NCBI GenBank assembly: GCA_963995505.1
Contig: OZ023182.1
Coordinates: 1,627,001-1,691,000, forward strand
Reading direction: 5' to 3'
Length of the DNA stretch: 64,000 bases
Source: Hypericum androsaemum
Lineage: Eukaryota > Streptophyta > Magnoliopsida > Malpighiales > Hypericaceae
Each line of letters opens with the position of its first letter. The stretch's first letter is position 1. The position numbers and the translations under genes were made by a program. Below, in pieces: positions 48,881-63,119 of the stretch. The notes below the pieces were generated by a model. That model did no database searches. It was not told the origin of the DNA and was given only the letters and a program-made list of their open reading frames with translations.

Positions 48881-49038
48881 TATTAGGAATAGAAGTCGTA
48901 TTCGTGTATACGTCTGATTGATACTTACTTGGTGATCAAGTTAGATTCCTAATCAATAGTTACTTAGTGCTCAAGTTTGTAAACCCTTATATATATGGCC
49001 TTATGGCGATGAATAAAATCAAGCAGCATATTTTATTA
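48881..49038 (+). repeat. 3' LTR of the gag-less copia element
   Basis: 158 bp, three mismatches to the 5' LTR. Confidence 0.9.
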
Positions 49039-49043
49039 TACAG

Positions 49044-52000
49044 TACGCAGGACCAGGCGAGAAAGGACAAACCGAAGAAAAGGAAGAAGGGCGTGGGTTC
49101 ATCAAAACAAAGAGATTTTGGCACTGATGGTGCAGCTGTTTTGTGGGCCTCGATGTTCACAGGGCACACCATCTTGGTGGGCTTCCAAGTTTGAAAGTGA
49201 CCCCGGATTTTGGACTCATACGCTGAGGGTAGTTGAAGTGGTACCAATATGGATATTATTGGACTTTATTTATAAATTTTTAAATATTTTTCATTTGTGA
49301 AATTTAGAACTACTTAAAACAAATCAAAATTTTCAACATTTTGAAACAAAAATAACAATTAAATTCAGAATCTACCCGAGTTGAACCAGGAGAGGAACGA
49401 AAACAATCCTTGGACACCCACCACCTCTTACAACATTGTTCTAGTCTTGCTTCTTTTACTGGTGAAAAATCAACTCTGGTCCCACAAGGTTATTATATGA
49501 TATATCAAGAAATTCTCGATTGGGTTTTCTCTTTTTATTTGAACCACTTGCTGCCACTATTTTTTTGACGTCATTGTTGCGTCATTTTGACATATAATAC
49601 TTATTCTCTCCAAATTCTACCAAAACAGAACTCATTCTCTCCAGCTTCCCAGCATATATGTTCGAGTTAATTGGTAATATAAACAAATTCACAACATATA
49701 TTTATGACGTCATTGTTGGATTATAAACAACTTATTAAAACAAACAGCTGTGAGTCATCAAAATCTTTTTCCAAGAAATAGAGTAGGCCAAGTGTGCAAA
49801 AAAGTAGGAACAAACAAAGATTACATTTTTTACCTATTCGTTAATATCTTTTTTATTTGTAAAACATGAATTATAAAAAAAAATTAAAAAAAGTCAAATC
49901 TCTTATCCCCTAGTGAACATGATTGCATCTTAATTAATAGCAATAATTATAAAAATAGACCTTGAGGAAACCAAAGTTTTTCTTTCCCTAATCCAACTGA
50001 TGAGATCGTCGATCAGATTATCAATTTTTATATTATATTTTGACATTAAGATGTCAAATAATTTTATACAGCATCTTGTTTTGTTCCAAAGTTTATCATT
50101 TACAAGTACAAGTATCATAATATAATCATTTTTAATTAAAAAATTAGAAATATTTTTTAAATTAAAAAAATTGTCAATTTAATGTAGTCTTACAAGTCTA
50201 ACTGGTCGAACTAGTTAGTTAGACCTTATTAACCACCGATCCAACTACCCTCTAATTTTTTTTTAAATAAAATGACCCGCCTAAGTAAGTATCAAGTTGC
50301 AGACTTACTGATCAGATCGCGAGTCTAACCGCCTTATTTAAAACAATAGTTGCTAGTACATGCGAGTGAATTCGACCACGTAAGTCCCGCAATTTATTAC
50401 CAAATTATAACACAATGAAATTCAAAAAGGGATTTAAGGTAGTAACTAGCCATTGATACAAAGTTCTTTACATTTCATCCCTTTTCAACTCTTAATTTGC
50501 TCGTGTGAGCAGTGGAAGCATGTGGGTTGCCGCCGGGGCAACCAAAGTAGTTTGGTCCGGCTGCTAGTAATTGGAATGGTGGAGCTTATTAGCGATAAAG
50601 TTATGCTTTCTCGTGACCGATCGTTATTCACGTGATTTGCATGTGATAAAATTCTCTTGGCCTTCCCCTAATTTGTACCATCTCAGTTTCACTTGGATCT
50701 TCCATGTTTGTTTGTGTTATTTAACATTTGATCGTGCCTTTTGATGTTTCCTTTAGCATCTTCCTAATCTGAAGGCCAGTTCAGGGCTGAGTGCAAAATG
50801 ATAACTAAGAACAGCAGGGAAGTAGATATTGATTAATTGCATGATAATTAATAGGGAAAACTTCATTTTAATATATTCTTGCCCGTTTCATTCTTATTGA
50901 CGACAAAGGTTTTTCAGATTCACGCTCTTGGCAATTTTTGTCAATAAAAAGTGTGTACTTGGAAAATATTTGGCACAAAAAATAGACCACATGATATTCA
51001 ATAAAAAATAATAAGTTCACTAAAGTATCATGTAATTTCAAGCATTTTTAACTAAGTACTTTATGGTTTAGCTTTTTCTATTTTGTTAGATGGAGATTTC
51101 CAAATTTGACATTTTTAGTAACAAAGTTTTAAGTTATTTTTTCTTAGTTTGAAATCCTAATTTTTATATCTATCGATTCCCGAATATCCAATTTCATATT
51201 CTCTAATTTACACGTCAGTAAACAATGTCTTATGTAACTCCAATGTAAAAATTACACCAATGAGTACTTTTAACAAGCGGCTAATTACTAATTGGCAAAT
51301 AACAAGGTATCCACTTTGAGCATCTAATATTTTATCCTCGGGTCATCGAGATAAAAATCTCAAAATTACTATATACCAAAGTAATTTTTTATTATGAAAA
51401 GAAAGCGTTTTATCGAATTGGCAATTAATAATGCATTCCTCGTTTGGTGAACCCTATGAGATCCCATGCTAGAAAATTAGGCAAATAGGTCTCTACTTTT
51501 AATTTCTTTTAATATACATTACAGCCCCACACGGTATTACAAATAAAGAGTTTTTATAATCAATAATCAAATATTAATTAAGGTCTCATTTCAAGCATGT
51601 GATGAGGAATCCAATGATCAAGCATGGCCGAAGTTGCTACAAGAAAACACACCCTTTGATGAGTAAATATTCGACTTCAAAGGAAACGACATGCCAAGTC
51701 TCGATAAAACTCGAATTCACGAAAATTAACCGCTGATTTTGATAGTTAGCGAGTAATACCTTAAATTATACAAATGTAACGTTATTAGCCAGTAGTGGTT
51801 AGATTCCAATTTCTAAGCAGTGTCGGTGTCATTCCAGAATTTTGTCTTTGACTATAAGGGACAAAAACCTACACTACTCCAAGTTTGTCACACTGTTGCT
51901 GATTGACGAGATTAATAGCTGACTTTAGAGTTACCAACCCGGTTTAAAATTTTGAAATTTAGTTCAATTTTTAAATTTATATTTACCAAAAAAACATACA

Positions 52001-55000
52001 TTATTTTTTAATAAATAAATTAGTATTCGAACATTTATTAGACTAATTTATTTAGATTTCAACTATGTGAGAGTTTTTTTAAGAGTGAAAAAAATAAGTA
52101 TATTTATCGTTGTAACCTAGATTTTAACTTGAGACATGTTAGTTATATATACGTTTGTCGGTAGATTATATTGTTGATGTGACGTGAATCTAACCGATAG
52201 CATAATTAATCTTGCAACCCTTGGATTCCTTGCGCTGCTGCCTGTGGATTAAGGAACATTTTTCTACTTCAAAATATAAGCACTTATGAAGTAATTTTAA
52301 TTGCCAATATCATGTTTGTTATCAGGAGAAAATTTGTTTTTCAGTTGAATGCGCTTTAACGTCTTATAACTTTAATACTATTTTTTTGAAATTTGTTGTA
52401 TAAGTATCATAAGCTTAACTATCACTCAATTGGACGGTGAAATTGTAAATTGGGAATATATTTAATAGCATGTAACAAGCTAAAATTTCGAAAGTTTTTA
52501 AATCTCGAATATTGTTTTACTAGATATTTGTAGTGCATCGACTGGTATTCTTGGAAAATTTTCTTCATTCGAGTTGGCAAGATGTTTGGAACAAAAATGA
52601 AATATCCATGATTTTCAAGGATTAATCTCAATATAACTCCTAGCTAATAGCCATGCTTAGATAGGTTGTTATCTTTGGTTTACTTATGATATGTGCTCAA
52701 GTGTAAAAAATAATAATTTTAATTACTTACTTACTATTTTGGTAATTTATTTTTGAATAAATAAAAATTTTCTTATTCAAAAAATATATTTTTTATACAT
52801 ATTTTTGAATTAAGAATTTATGTGCTTTTGACTTTTGTTTTAAGCACACGAGCTCAAACTTACTAAAATAAGCGACCATGGATGTTTTTACCCATGAAGA
52901 CATTGACCTCATAATTTATGTATTTATTGCTCTTGAAATGTGACTCAAATGGTAAAATATAAGATAAGGATTTGAAAGGGAAATCTAAAATTAAATCTCA
53001 AGTCTTAAAAGAACAAAAATATACTTCAAAGAATTTTTATATATTTTCTTGTATTTCTACCATATCATAACAATTATCGTCTCACCAATATATCTGGTGT
53101 ACTCTAATACATCTTTACAGCTATTAATATCTAGAGTAAAAAACATATTTTTGTCAATGTCTTTTTTCATTATCTATATTCAGTCTTCATAATTTGAAAA
53201 TTTCGCAATTCAGTCCATGAAACCTTTTTTCGTTCGTCCATGTCCATCGTTTTCGGCTAATAGTCCTTCAACTATAGTCCATATAGTTTATTATAATATG
53301 TCGATTCGTCTCCTGTCTTCAATAATGTATCGATTCCGAACTTTTTATTACCTGGTATATTAACTGAATCGACTAATATAATATTTATTTTGTATTCGAA
53401 CTCTCATCGATTTGTTAATTACCAAAAGACAAATGAGGTAAATGTAAATTGGGTATTTATTATACTATATAGGGAATAAGAGTAGAAAGGAGGTAAGGAC
53501 AAGAGGGAACTGTTGGTGCCTAATTTGTTTGTTGTCTGTTCAGACAGAGAAGGAGAGCCAATTGACATAAAATAAGAAAGAAGGGGCTTGGCCTCAGGAA
53601 AAGACAAGCAGCCCCCGACAAAGATTCGGCAGTACGGACAAGACCCGCCCATATTCCCCTTCCTCTGTCCGTAAATTAAATTACCAGAGAAAATAAATAT
53701 TTTTTTAGCTTCTAATATTCAATGTGAATATTGTTGTATTTTTTAAAAAATAAATATTTTTATTTATAAAACTTAAATTCAAATTTTTAATAAGTTAATT
53801 TATTTTCCCGATTGAAAAAATTCTGATAAAAAAATAATTGCTTATGTTATGGCCTGAGCTGAGCCTCTTGTACCTCTCGAGATTTAAGGGTTTGGAATTG
53901 TTTGTCTGTTTCCACCATTGGAATGCGGATTCAAGGAACTTATGTCGTCGAATAATATCGTAAATTGCACCCAGAAGAATAATTCAGTTTGGTGTTATTT
54001 GTGGGATTGGAATGTTCTTGGACATTTCAATCAAGAGTTTATTTTGTGGTTGGGTATTTTTTATAATTTTCTTTTAATTTCTGTTGTGAGTATTCTCCTT
54101 TCACGAGACTGTTGTTGTGTAAGAATCTACATAATATTGCTTGGATATACATAAATCTTTTTAATATGTTAATAAAGGGTTTAAACAGATAGCTAAATAT
54201 AATCGGTGTATAGTCTAACCCTAATAATTAAGCCTAGTTTATACTCATCACTAATTTTTTTTGCCCTAAATATCAATTTTTTTTAAATTGCAATCTGGCT
54301 AATACTTGGTCATTTTTATACAAAATTTCAAATGGTGATTCGACTAATGATCAACATTGATCACCAATTTAACCGGTTAGATTAACCAATTCATTCTTGT
54401 TGGACCGGCCAGTAAGACACCTGCCCAAAATCTTCAGTTCCACTGGCCGGACCGAAAAATGGATGAAATCCCAGCCGCTTCTTGGTCCATTTAAAAAAAT
54501 GTATATACACACAATAGAGAATAGTACATTAGCCTGGGCATGGATATTTAAATTCAAGTTAAAGAGACCATAAGTTACTTTAGCCACATATACAGTTTCA
54601 TAACTTATTGTTTTAACTTTTTGCTAAAATTATTATATTTTTGTATATTTTAAAAATGTACATTTGATTTTAAATTGAAAATAATTATATTTAAATTTGG
54701 TTCACTTATTTTAGTAAGAACTGAAACTAATTCAAAAATAAAAAAGTGCACACAATTTAAACAATATTATACTTATTTATAGTTTAATACACTTGGAACA
54801 TGCATAAAAAATTTTGCAATAGAACTTTTAGTACTCCGAGAGAAGTGCGCGTTAATCTCGGCCTTTCTTCTCACGGACCATGACTCTGTCGGCTGGTACC
54901 ATCAAGATATTTATCCCTAGAGGTAAAACAACTCAAGACATTTTACCTCATTTTCTCCCAAGCTAAAACTGTTTCACCTTACCTTTTCAAATTTCACTTA

Positions 55001-57540
55001 AAAGAGCAGATCTTAAATGGCTTTTGCATAATACCAACAAACTAGTTAGTTGCCTTTGTAGATGACACCATCACATATTCATATGTGTCACCAAATTTCA
55101 ATTGTTTTCTCGTCATCATGACTTAGTTGAATTTGTAATTTTGGGAAAAAAAATTAGGAGTTGCTAGGGTTTGAAATATTATATTAGAAGGTCCAATATT
55201 TAGTTAATTAGTCCTTAAATTTTGAAAATTTGAATATGTTAATTTATAGAATTAATTTTCATCTTGAATGACATCTGGGAATATCAAAATGCCCCTACAT
55301 CATGTTAAAGCTCCAAAAGCACTGTAAACTTACTAACCTCACCCCAGGGTATAAAAAGCCAGCCACCACATTAAAAAATCGAAAAAAATTAAGTCTACCC
55401 TTACCTACCTTATCCAACTCAATCTCTTAACATTAAACCAAACAATAAAACTCCTTTCCTCATCCCAATTACTCAACTACATTGCCTCTAACAAGAAAAT
55501 AGAACCAGTTACACACCAAACTACATAGCCTCTAACAAGAAAATAGAACCAGTTACACACCATGAGAAAGAAACATTAGCCATAAGGAAGGTAACTAAAT
55601 TATATTCAATTCGTGTAACTAGAACAAAATTTATCCAAAAAGAACTAATTCTTTTAATCATGGAGCATCACATTATTTGAATTATCCAAAAAATGTATCT
55701 ATTAAGTTGGGGTGGACTTAGTTTTTCTTTGTGGTGTGTGTAGAGTTTTTTAGTCTGGAGATAAAAATTGGTCAAGTATTAACAAGTTCAATTTTTTAAA
55801 ACTTAGGAATTAATTAACTAAATGATGGAGTACATTATATCAGAACTTCAAAGTTTTTTAAGCTTCTTTAATCCACGGACTCTGATTATTTTTCTTTTAT
55901 AGTCTCTTGCCTTTTTGGAAATTACAAAAAGATTAAATCATACTTAACTTTTTCTCACATATTATAAATGACGAGAGTCATGCAAAAATAACAAGTACTA
56001 CATTTAATAGTTAGGAATCTCTACGTTTAAACCAAATGATAACAGATTAGTTATATTCTAAACAAGTCGGAGAACCCACGCCAAATAAATTAGATTGGAT
56101 CATCAACAATCTACCATTTCCACAACATTTTTTATCTTCTAATATCTTGAGCATCGGTTATGTGGCTCAGGATCAGTAACTGTTTGTTCGCAGGCATGTG
56201 AATGATAAAACGACATTATTATCGTTGTTTGTAATCTAAAAGTTAAAGTCCTTGCCAAATATATGTTTTGACCAAGAAACGGCAAGCTTACAAGTATTCG
56301 AGGTTTATCCATATTAGGACCATCACCCGTGACTCGAGAATTCCATGATGCAAATAAAGGAGCAAGAAGGAAGTACATCTATAGTTGCAACTTGCAATGG
56401 AGTGAGTATTTCGAGATAATTGAAAGTGTTGCTTTTGGTTAATGGAATTGCCTAATTATTTACTGCAAAGTTATTAATCTGATGAGGAACACAAGATCTA
56501 GACGGCAAGAACATCGATAAATTTCGTACAAAATAGTTTTAAATTTCTCATATTTTTTTAAAAAGATTAATTAGAATAATGCAGTATTGTTTATAACTTC
56601 TTAGTTTGAGACATTTGGTAGTTGAATTTATAAACAATCTTATTACTATTACTGTTGCAATTAGTCCTTCGAGCTTTTGAATGAAGAAGACCGATAGTTG
56701 ACTCGTATGATAATAACAATAGACACAAGATCAACATGTTTTAATATAATATTAGAATTTATGTATCCAACCCAAATCTTAAAGCGATAATTAGATGAAT
56801 TTTGATACTTGTAAACAACAGCACCTTATTATAACTAACAATTCGGTAATTCTAACATATTTAACATTCCAATTATTTATTTTCGTTTTTTAATCTGGAA
56901 GGTCTTTTGTTTCCAAATTCCGGAGAATTATTCAGGTTATCACAAGCAATGATCATCGGCCGCGCTGCGAGCCGTGCGATATTAGTACTTCAACTTTGGA
57001 GTTCCCCTCTCGGGCCCTGCTATGCCTATAGACCTTCCAATAGGATATTGACTCCTGGCTGCAAGTGTTTTTTTTTAGGGAAACTGCAAGTGTTGATAAT
57101 AGCCCTGGTCACCTTTTTCCTCCTAAGGAATTTACATAAAACCCCACTCTATCTATATATTCTTATTTTTCTTTCAATTAATGAATTAATTATTGAAGAT
57201 TTGGAATTCCTCCAACCTTTTCTGTCCCACTTTGGAGATAAAGTAAACGGCCAGGAAAAAAGCTAGAAAGAAAAGAAAATCATAAAAAAAGATAGGGGAA
57301 AAGCAAAGGGTAATAAAGAAAGGAGGAAAGAGAGAGAAAGAAATGATTTGGAACAACAAATGAGAGACAAAATGTTCTCAAATCCATCCATGATTTAGCA
57401 ACAAATTCTAAAAGATTCATGATTTAGAGTAAGTGATAAGAGATTTAAATTTAATTAAAGAAATTTTGAGTTCAAATTTTACAGATGTAAAAAATACTAT
57501 TTGAAAATTATCTCTAAAACAGTATTCAACAGTGCTCGAC
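49044..57540. other. 8.5-kb gene-free AT-rich stretch
   Basis: I see no coding region with family similarity. There are many short chance frames and homopolymer runs. A 44-bp tandem duplication lies at 55475-55562. Decayed repeat sequence is likely but could not be classified. Confidence 0.5.
55475..55562 (+). repeat. 44-bp tandem duplication
   Basis: Two adjacent copies beginning AACTACATTGCC and AACTACATAGCC differ at one base; both end GTTACACACC. Confidence 0.9.
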
Positions 57541-57554
57541 TCTTAATAAATGAG

Positions 57555-57560
57555 TATAAA
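57555..57560 (+). promoter_or_regulatory. Candidate TATA box of the bHLH gene
   Basis: TATAAA, followed by more A, about 260 bp upstream of the ATG at 57821. A CT-rich leader (57595-57670) follows, as in plant 5' UTRs. Confidence 0.5.
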
Positions 57561-57820
57561 AAAACCCTCAATGGCTTAAATTCTTTCCACCAAAGAAGAC
57601 TTATACTTCCACTTCTACTACTTCTACTTGAGAGCTCTCTCCCCTCCACTTCCTCTCCTCTATCCCAATCCCAACAAAGAGACTTATGGCCATAGATACA
57701 TGCATAGTTCATACTACCAACTTTCAAGAGCAAAAAGAGAAACTAGAAAAGAAGCCATAGCTAGCTACCTATCTAGCAAGCTAGAGGAGAAATAACTAAA
57801 ACATTTATTAATCTCAAATT

Positions 57821-60800
57821 ATGAATAGAGGGGTCTTGCAAAGCTCACCGGTACAGCAAATGATGGCAGCCGGAAACCCTAACTGGTGGAGCATCAACAA
57901 CATGAGGCCACCACCAATTCTAAATACTCCTCATCTCCACCAACAAGCTGCTGCCTCCCCTTTTCTTCCCCCTCCTTTCCCTGACCACTTCCTTTACCAG
58001 TACGCTCAGCCACAGTCTAGTGTTGATGATGATGCCTCTCCTCCCTCTAATTCTTCTAGCAACAATTCTTCTTCTCTTCATGTGCCTGTTTCTTGGTCCA
58101 ATCACGATAGCCCTGACCAGTTTCCCGAGTCATGGAGCCAGCTCCTCTTGTAAGTCCATATGTTTATGTATGCCTTTCTTCTTCTTTTGGTGAACTTACT
58201 TGAAACCAGAGTCGAGAACTATAAGAGACTTTCCTAATATAATTTTTACATTTATAAGGGTTAAACTCAAAACCTCTGAATCTAAGTCACTACTCCGTTG
58301 GTTTCTTCTTCTTTGAATTGATCAATTCCTTTACTTATGCTTTGAGTTTGGTGAGCATATAATACAATCTCAAATATTCGCTTGACTCTGTACCTAGATC
58401 TTGGAGTACTTCTTCTCCAGACAAATAACTTTTTTTCCTCTCTCATTTCTGGTGTTAGGGGCGGGTTTGTTGGTGATGAAGATAGGGGAAACATGGGCCA
58501 TTTCCAAGCCAGGAAGATGGAGAATTGGGAGGATCAAGTGGCCGCACTTCACCAGGCAGTTGCTTCGAGTGCAAATAATTCTGCTGTAGAAGGAGGTCTG
58601 TTTCTATTTATCGGTCTCTCTCTTGACTACCCGCTTGTGGGTTTTAGTTCGGAATAAAATTTACCGTTTCAAAAAATTATGCTGTAGATGCCAAGCAAGA
58701 GGGATCTCCACCAAGCAGCTATGTGTATGGACATGCATCTGAAGAATTCAAACCAACTTGGTCTAGTCCTCCTCCCTTGTTGCCTTCTGCTGCTAATATT
58801 TCATCTCCCACTTCTTGTGTCACAAACTTCAATGGAAGCAACCACAACAACATGGTGGCGGACTTCTCTACTATCAACAACAAGGCAGATCCCAGGCACC
58901 CACCACCGGATCGATCTTCCGATGTGAGTAACTAATCTGACAAAAGCCATTCTCTGGTCTCTTTAGGGTTTTAATTTGTGTAACCATGATCAAATTTAAG
59001 GTTCTGATTTAAATTCTTTAATTTCAATATTATTGGTAAATATTACTCTTTAGCCTATTATACTGTTTGTTGTTGTTGATCAGGATGACCTGAGCTTTGT
59101 GAGAAAATATATGTTATCATTCCTCCGCATGATTCTTGTACCTAGTAGGCCACAGCTAGCTAATAGTAAATTTATTAGTACGTCGTAAATATAAAACATA
59201 CATGGAATACAAATATTAGCGGCTTTAATTAATTAATTAATTCGGTCCCAGTCTCTTACGACTTTGATTTTCTTTCTTTTTCTTAGTGTAGCAGCAATGC
59301 AAATGGTGGGGCACCTAAGAAAGCTAGGGTTCTACCTTCTTCTAACCAGCAGCCCACCTGCAAGGTAAACGTACACAAAAGCAGATTTTATCTTCTATAT
59401 ATACCTTTTTTTTCAGAATATCTTCTATATATACCTAGCTAGTACTTTTTACATGCACAAACACTCACAAACTTCCATTGGGGACGGTGACCAGTTGGTT
59501 TTTTCTTGATTGTCCATTTCCTCAAGATCCTGATTCTTTGATATTAATTCTCACCCTTTTGTTTCATCTTTTGGCCCCAGAAATTATTGTGTATGTGTTA
59601 ACTATGAAGGATTAATCTTTTGTGAGGCTTAGGTCATTGCATTTTAAGGGTTCAACTAAAGCTGTGTGATCTATTTGGCTAATGCATTAACCAGGTGAGG
59701 AAGGAGAAATTAGGAGACAGGATCACTACCCTTCACCAGATAGTTTCTCCTTTTGGCAAGGTAAATTCCGAGGTGTTTACCGTTGAGATTAACATCTCGC
59801 TAATTGCGAGTGCAATAATTTGTTTATTAGTATGAAAAATTCACCTACTCGTTGTCTTAAGATTTTATGTTGAATATGAAGATTTCATCATGATATCAGA
59901 TAGAGTTGATATCGTAGGATGTTGTTGCTTGTACAACTCCCGTGTGTTATAGCACGTTGACGAAATCAAACTTTGACCATTTGAGTTAGATACAAAGATT
60001 CTAATTTTTTTTAATGAGTGTAGTGATCAGATTAGGACTCAAACTTTATGATTATACTCCTGGAAGCTCTAAAAGAAGATTCTTTTCTCCAAAGAATCTC
60101 TAATTCCCACCTTCTCTTCATCCAAAAAATAAAAGGTATCAGACAGAAAAGAAAGGAAATGCTAAGACCACCTTTTCTCATTCTTTACATAATTCTAAGC
60201 TAGTTTTATTTTCCCTTTATTTTGTGGTGAGGCCTAGCTCTAAAATGAGGACAAGAAAATGTGACATTGGATGGTAGTGACATGGTGGTTTTTCCACTTT
60301 TTGCAGACTGACACAGCCTCTGTCTTGTTAGAAGCTATAGGGTACATCAGATTCCTTCAAAACCAAATTGAGGTGACTTTTTTTTCCTTTTGGGTTTCCT
60401 TTATTCTAGCAAAAAACCAAGCATCCAATTGAAATTGAATGGCTCTACTCCGATGATCTGTTAAAGTCCCAGTCATTAAATGTCCTTGATATAAATATTC
60501 CATTACTTTCTTGGTTATTTTAAATAATATTGCAGGCTCTCAGCTTGCCGTACTTGGGCAGTGAATCTTCAAACATGGGGCAGCAACATTCTGTAAGTTA
60601 ACACATTATCCACCATTTATATTTCACAATTCCCGAAGCAACAGTTCTATATTCTCATTCTGACTTGTAAAATATATCTCTCATTCTCTCTCTCGGATAG
60701 AAAATTAAATATTGAAAGAGAAAATATACCGCGCATCAATCCATTTGTTTTTTAGTTGATACGATATCTGAATATTTACCGGATCGACTAATCCAAATTT

Positions 60801-61453
60801 TACTCGGGTAGAACCAAATCTTTTTTTGGTTGATCAACCCATGAGTCTGTATTAATTAGAGAAAATTGATTAATTATTTGCTTGCAGGTTCAAGGGGAAC
60901 GGAGTAGTAGTTTATTCCCTGAAGACCCCGGTCAGGTATATATGCTTTATTGGATCAATTACCTCCTTAAAGGTGTTTAAAGAGCTTGCATTTTTTTTTC
61001 AACTGGAAACAAGTAAATAAACTATTGATAAAACGAAAAAGATAAAAAAAGCTTCTCCTGTCCCCTGGCTCTCCACAGCTTTATGAAAAGTTAAGGCACT
61101 CTCGTTCCTCACTTTAAGCTTTCAATTGCCAAGACATGAAAAAAAGGCTTAATATTGACTTATTTCTTTCACCCTTTTTTATTTTTAGCTGTTGAATGAG
61201 AAATCCTCAAAGAAGAGTGGAACTTCTGAGAAGGTGTTCTTCAATCTACAAATTAGCCCATTTGGTTTATTTCCCAGGCCCGTTCCAAATAATTATCTCC
61301 TCTGATTTAATTTAGGATCATGAGCAAGGGCCAAAGAAGGACTTGAGGAGTAGAGGGCTGTGCCTTGTTCCAATCTCATGCACACTCCAAGTAGGCAGTG
61401 ACAATGGCGCAGACTACTGGGCTCCGGCTCTCGGCGGAGGAGGGTTCCGGTAG
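57821..61453 (+). CDS. bHLH transcription factor, bHLH68/bHLH112-like
   Basis: Ten exons on the plus strand: 57821-58149, 58459-58595, 58688-58923, 59287-59364, 59695-59760, 60307-60372, 60536-60592, 60888-60935, 61189-61233 and 61316-61453; phases agree and give 399 aa. The N-terminus [20 protein letters not shown] with [10 protein letters not shown] is a subfamily signature. A proline/serine-rich middle follows. The bHLH lies at about 261-304: basic part VRKEKLGDR, helix 1 [13 protein letters not shown], helix 2 [22 protein letters not shown]. The basic region lacks the H-E-R residues that read E-boxes, typical of this group, so binding to other sites or as heterodimer is expected. The C-terminal block [12 protein letters not shown] with [10 protein letters not shown] is also conserved in the subfamily. 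Short exons 5 and 6 split the bHLH at the loop. Confidence 0.96.
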
Positions 61454-63119
61454 GGCGGATCGGAGGCAGGACACACTATACGGGCCGAGCTTCAAGAAAA
61501 CAAAAGCTATAACATCATTAGCAGTCAATCTGCTACAAGGCTGATTGCTCATGATGCTATACACAATGTTGATAATGATATATGTGTGCTTGGTGATCTC
61601 CGATTTTACCTTTCCTCGTCTGGAAGGACCGGATAATTAGACCATCTAATTTTAATTTCTAGACATGTATTAATTAGTTGTGTTCTTGATTCTAGCTATA
61701 GCTATAGCTGCTAGTATCGTATGTTACTTCCATGTACATGCAGCTTTAATTAGTTTGGTTTAATTAATTTTCGTGCTGCAAGCAAGCAGCATTCACGGAG
61801 TCCTATATATATGTGTGTTTCTAGTCTTTTTGCCATTATCTACTCTACTCCAGTCCATTCAACAATGTCAAACTCTATCTTGGCCATTATCTTTATCCGA
61901 ACTCACACACATCAAGATCTTATTTTGTATATGGATTCTTTTAAGTAGATTGCAAGTTCAATGTAACTTCACCTGCGTAGGTTTGTAAATTTTGGTTGCT
62001 AATTACTATAAATATAAGAAAAGATATTTGACTTAGCGGTACAAGGTACATAAGATTTGACGGAGGTTTTGGGTTCAAACCCAGTCAAAGTGTACTTGAT
62101 ATAAAAATTTACCTTTTAAAAAATTATTATAAATATAATGTTTACTTATAAAAAAATATATCTTTTAATAACTGCATACAAATAGATAAACTAATAATAA
62201 ATTATTTGATCTTAATCAGAAACTTCGAGTTAAAACTTGAATAATAATGCACCACCTTAAGGATGAAGTTCTCAAGTAATGGTGGACCAACCTTCTTAAA
62301 ATTAATTTATCAAGGGGATGGAATTCAAATGCCAAAAAGTCAGTTCTATGACGCTCCACAATATACGAAACTCGGAGCAGGATTTTGAAATCGGCTCGAG
62401 TTCAATTTCAGAACATGGAATCTGATATTTAGATTCGATCGAACTTATTTCAAAGTCTTAACTTCTAAAAGGGTTTTTCTATTCATAAAATTCTATTCAA
62501 TTCAAAGTTAAGATCCATTGAATTTTTAACTCAGTCACGCATAACCACATACAATATTCTTTCCGGTCAAGTCATCTCCATAAAGTAATCTTGTATTTCC
62601 GTTGATAATTAATTCCGTTTAAGACCTCTAAAGACTTGAAGATCATCATTTTCGTACTAAATATTTATGATCCAGTTGAACCCGAGGATACTCCACTCGA
62701 ACAACTTGCACCATCTATGATTTTCAAGTTGACTTGCGCTTTCCTTCGATGACTAGGTTAACCGTAATATATAGTTTTCTCAAATCCAACATGTAACTTA
62801 TTGTTAGACCGTTATTTATTAAATCTTGCTCCATAATTTGATTTGTTCTTGTAGTTGATACAAATACCAAGGAATTTAGATTCACAAGCATATTTTTATT
62901 TCAAGTCTGGCGAATGTAAAAAATATTATTAAAAAATAATTTCTAAAATATGATACGATATATTATTAAAAAATTATAACTTTACAACTAGGTAGACTAA
63001 ATTGTCGTTTGTTTCCAACCACAAAACGCAGATATATTTATCCCATTATTGAATTTTACTTAGTTTGAATCTGAATTAATCGGTGAAGTGATGTTTATAT
63101 AGTGTAAACCAAAAAATTT
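61454..63119. other. bHLH 3' flank and gene-free stretch
   Basis: The 3' UTR of the bHLH gene lies in the left part. The rest is AT-rich without coding signal, apart from a SINE-like repeat at 62032-62125. Confidence 0.5.
62032..62125 (+). repeat. SINE-like repeat, copy 3
   Basis: TTAGCGGTACAAGGTACATAA (A-box-like), TTTGGGTTCAAACCCAGTC (B-box-like), then TTGATATAAAAATTTACC and an A-rich end. The tail resembles that of 37648-37750. Confidence 0.45.

Larger units (their letters stand above)
45091..49038 (+). mobile_element. Ty1/copia element, gag-less, young
   Basis: LTRs of 158 bp (45091-45248 and 48881-49038) differ at three positions by eye, about 98% identity. Unusually they start TATTAGG and end TTTTATTA rather than TG...CA. 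The primer-binding site TGGTATCAGAGCC follows directly at 45249, and GAGGGGGGAG precedes the right LTR. Flanks CACAG and TACAG match 4 of 5, fitting a 5-bp duplication. The 357 bp between primer site and protease is too short to hold a gag, so gag is deleted. It lies 30 bp beside Mutator-like element B. Confidence 0.92.

Noticed and set aside
49060..49195. Lysine-rich frame beside the right copia LTR
   Set aside because: It begins inside the LTR and no family or intron structure supports it; it is probably flanking DNA.
53515..53660. miR156-like precursor
   Set aside because: CAGACAGAGAAGGAGAGCC only loosely resembles the microRNA, and no matching star arm or long hairpin was found.
56907..57266. 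119-codon frame upstream of the bHLH gene
   Set aside because: It has no ATG at its left end, no family similarity and AT-rich composition.
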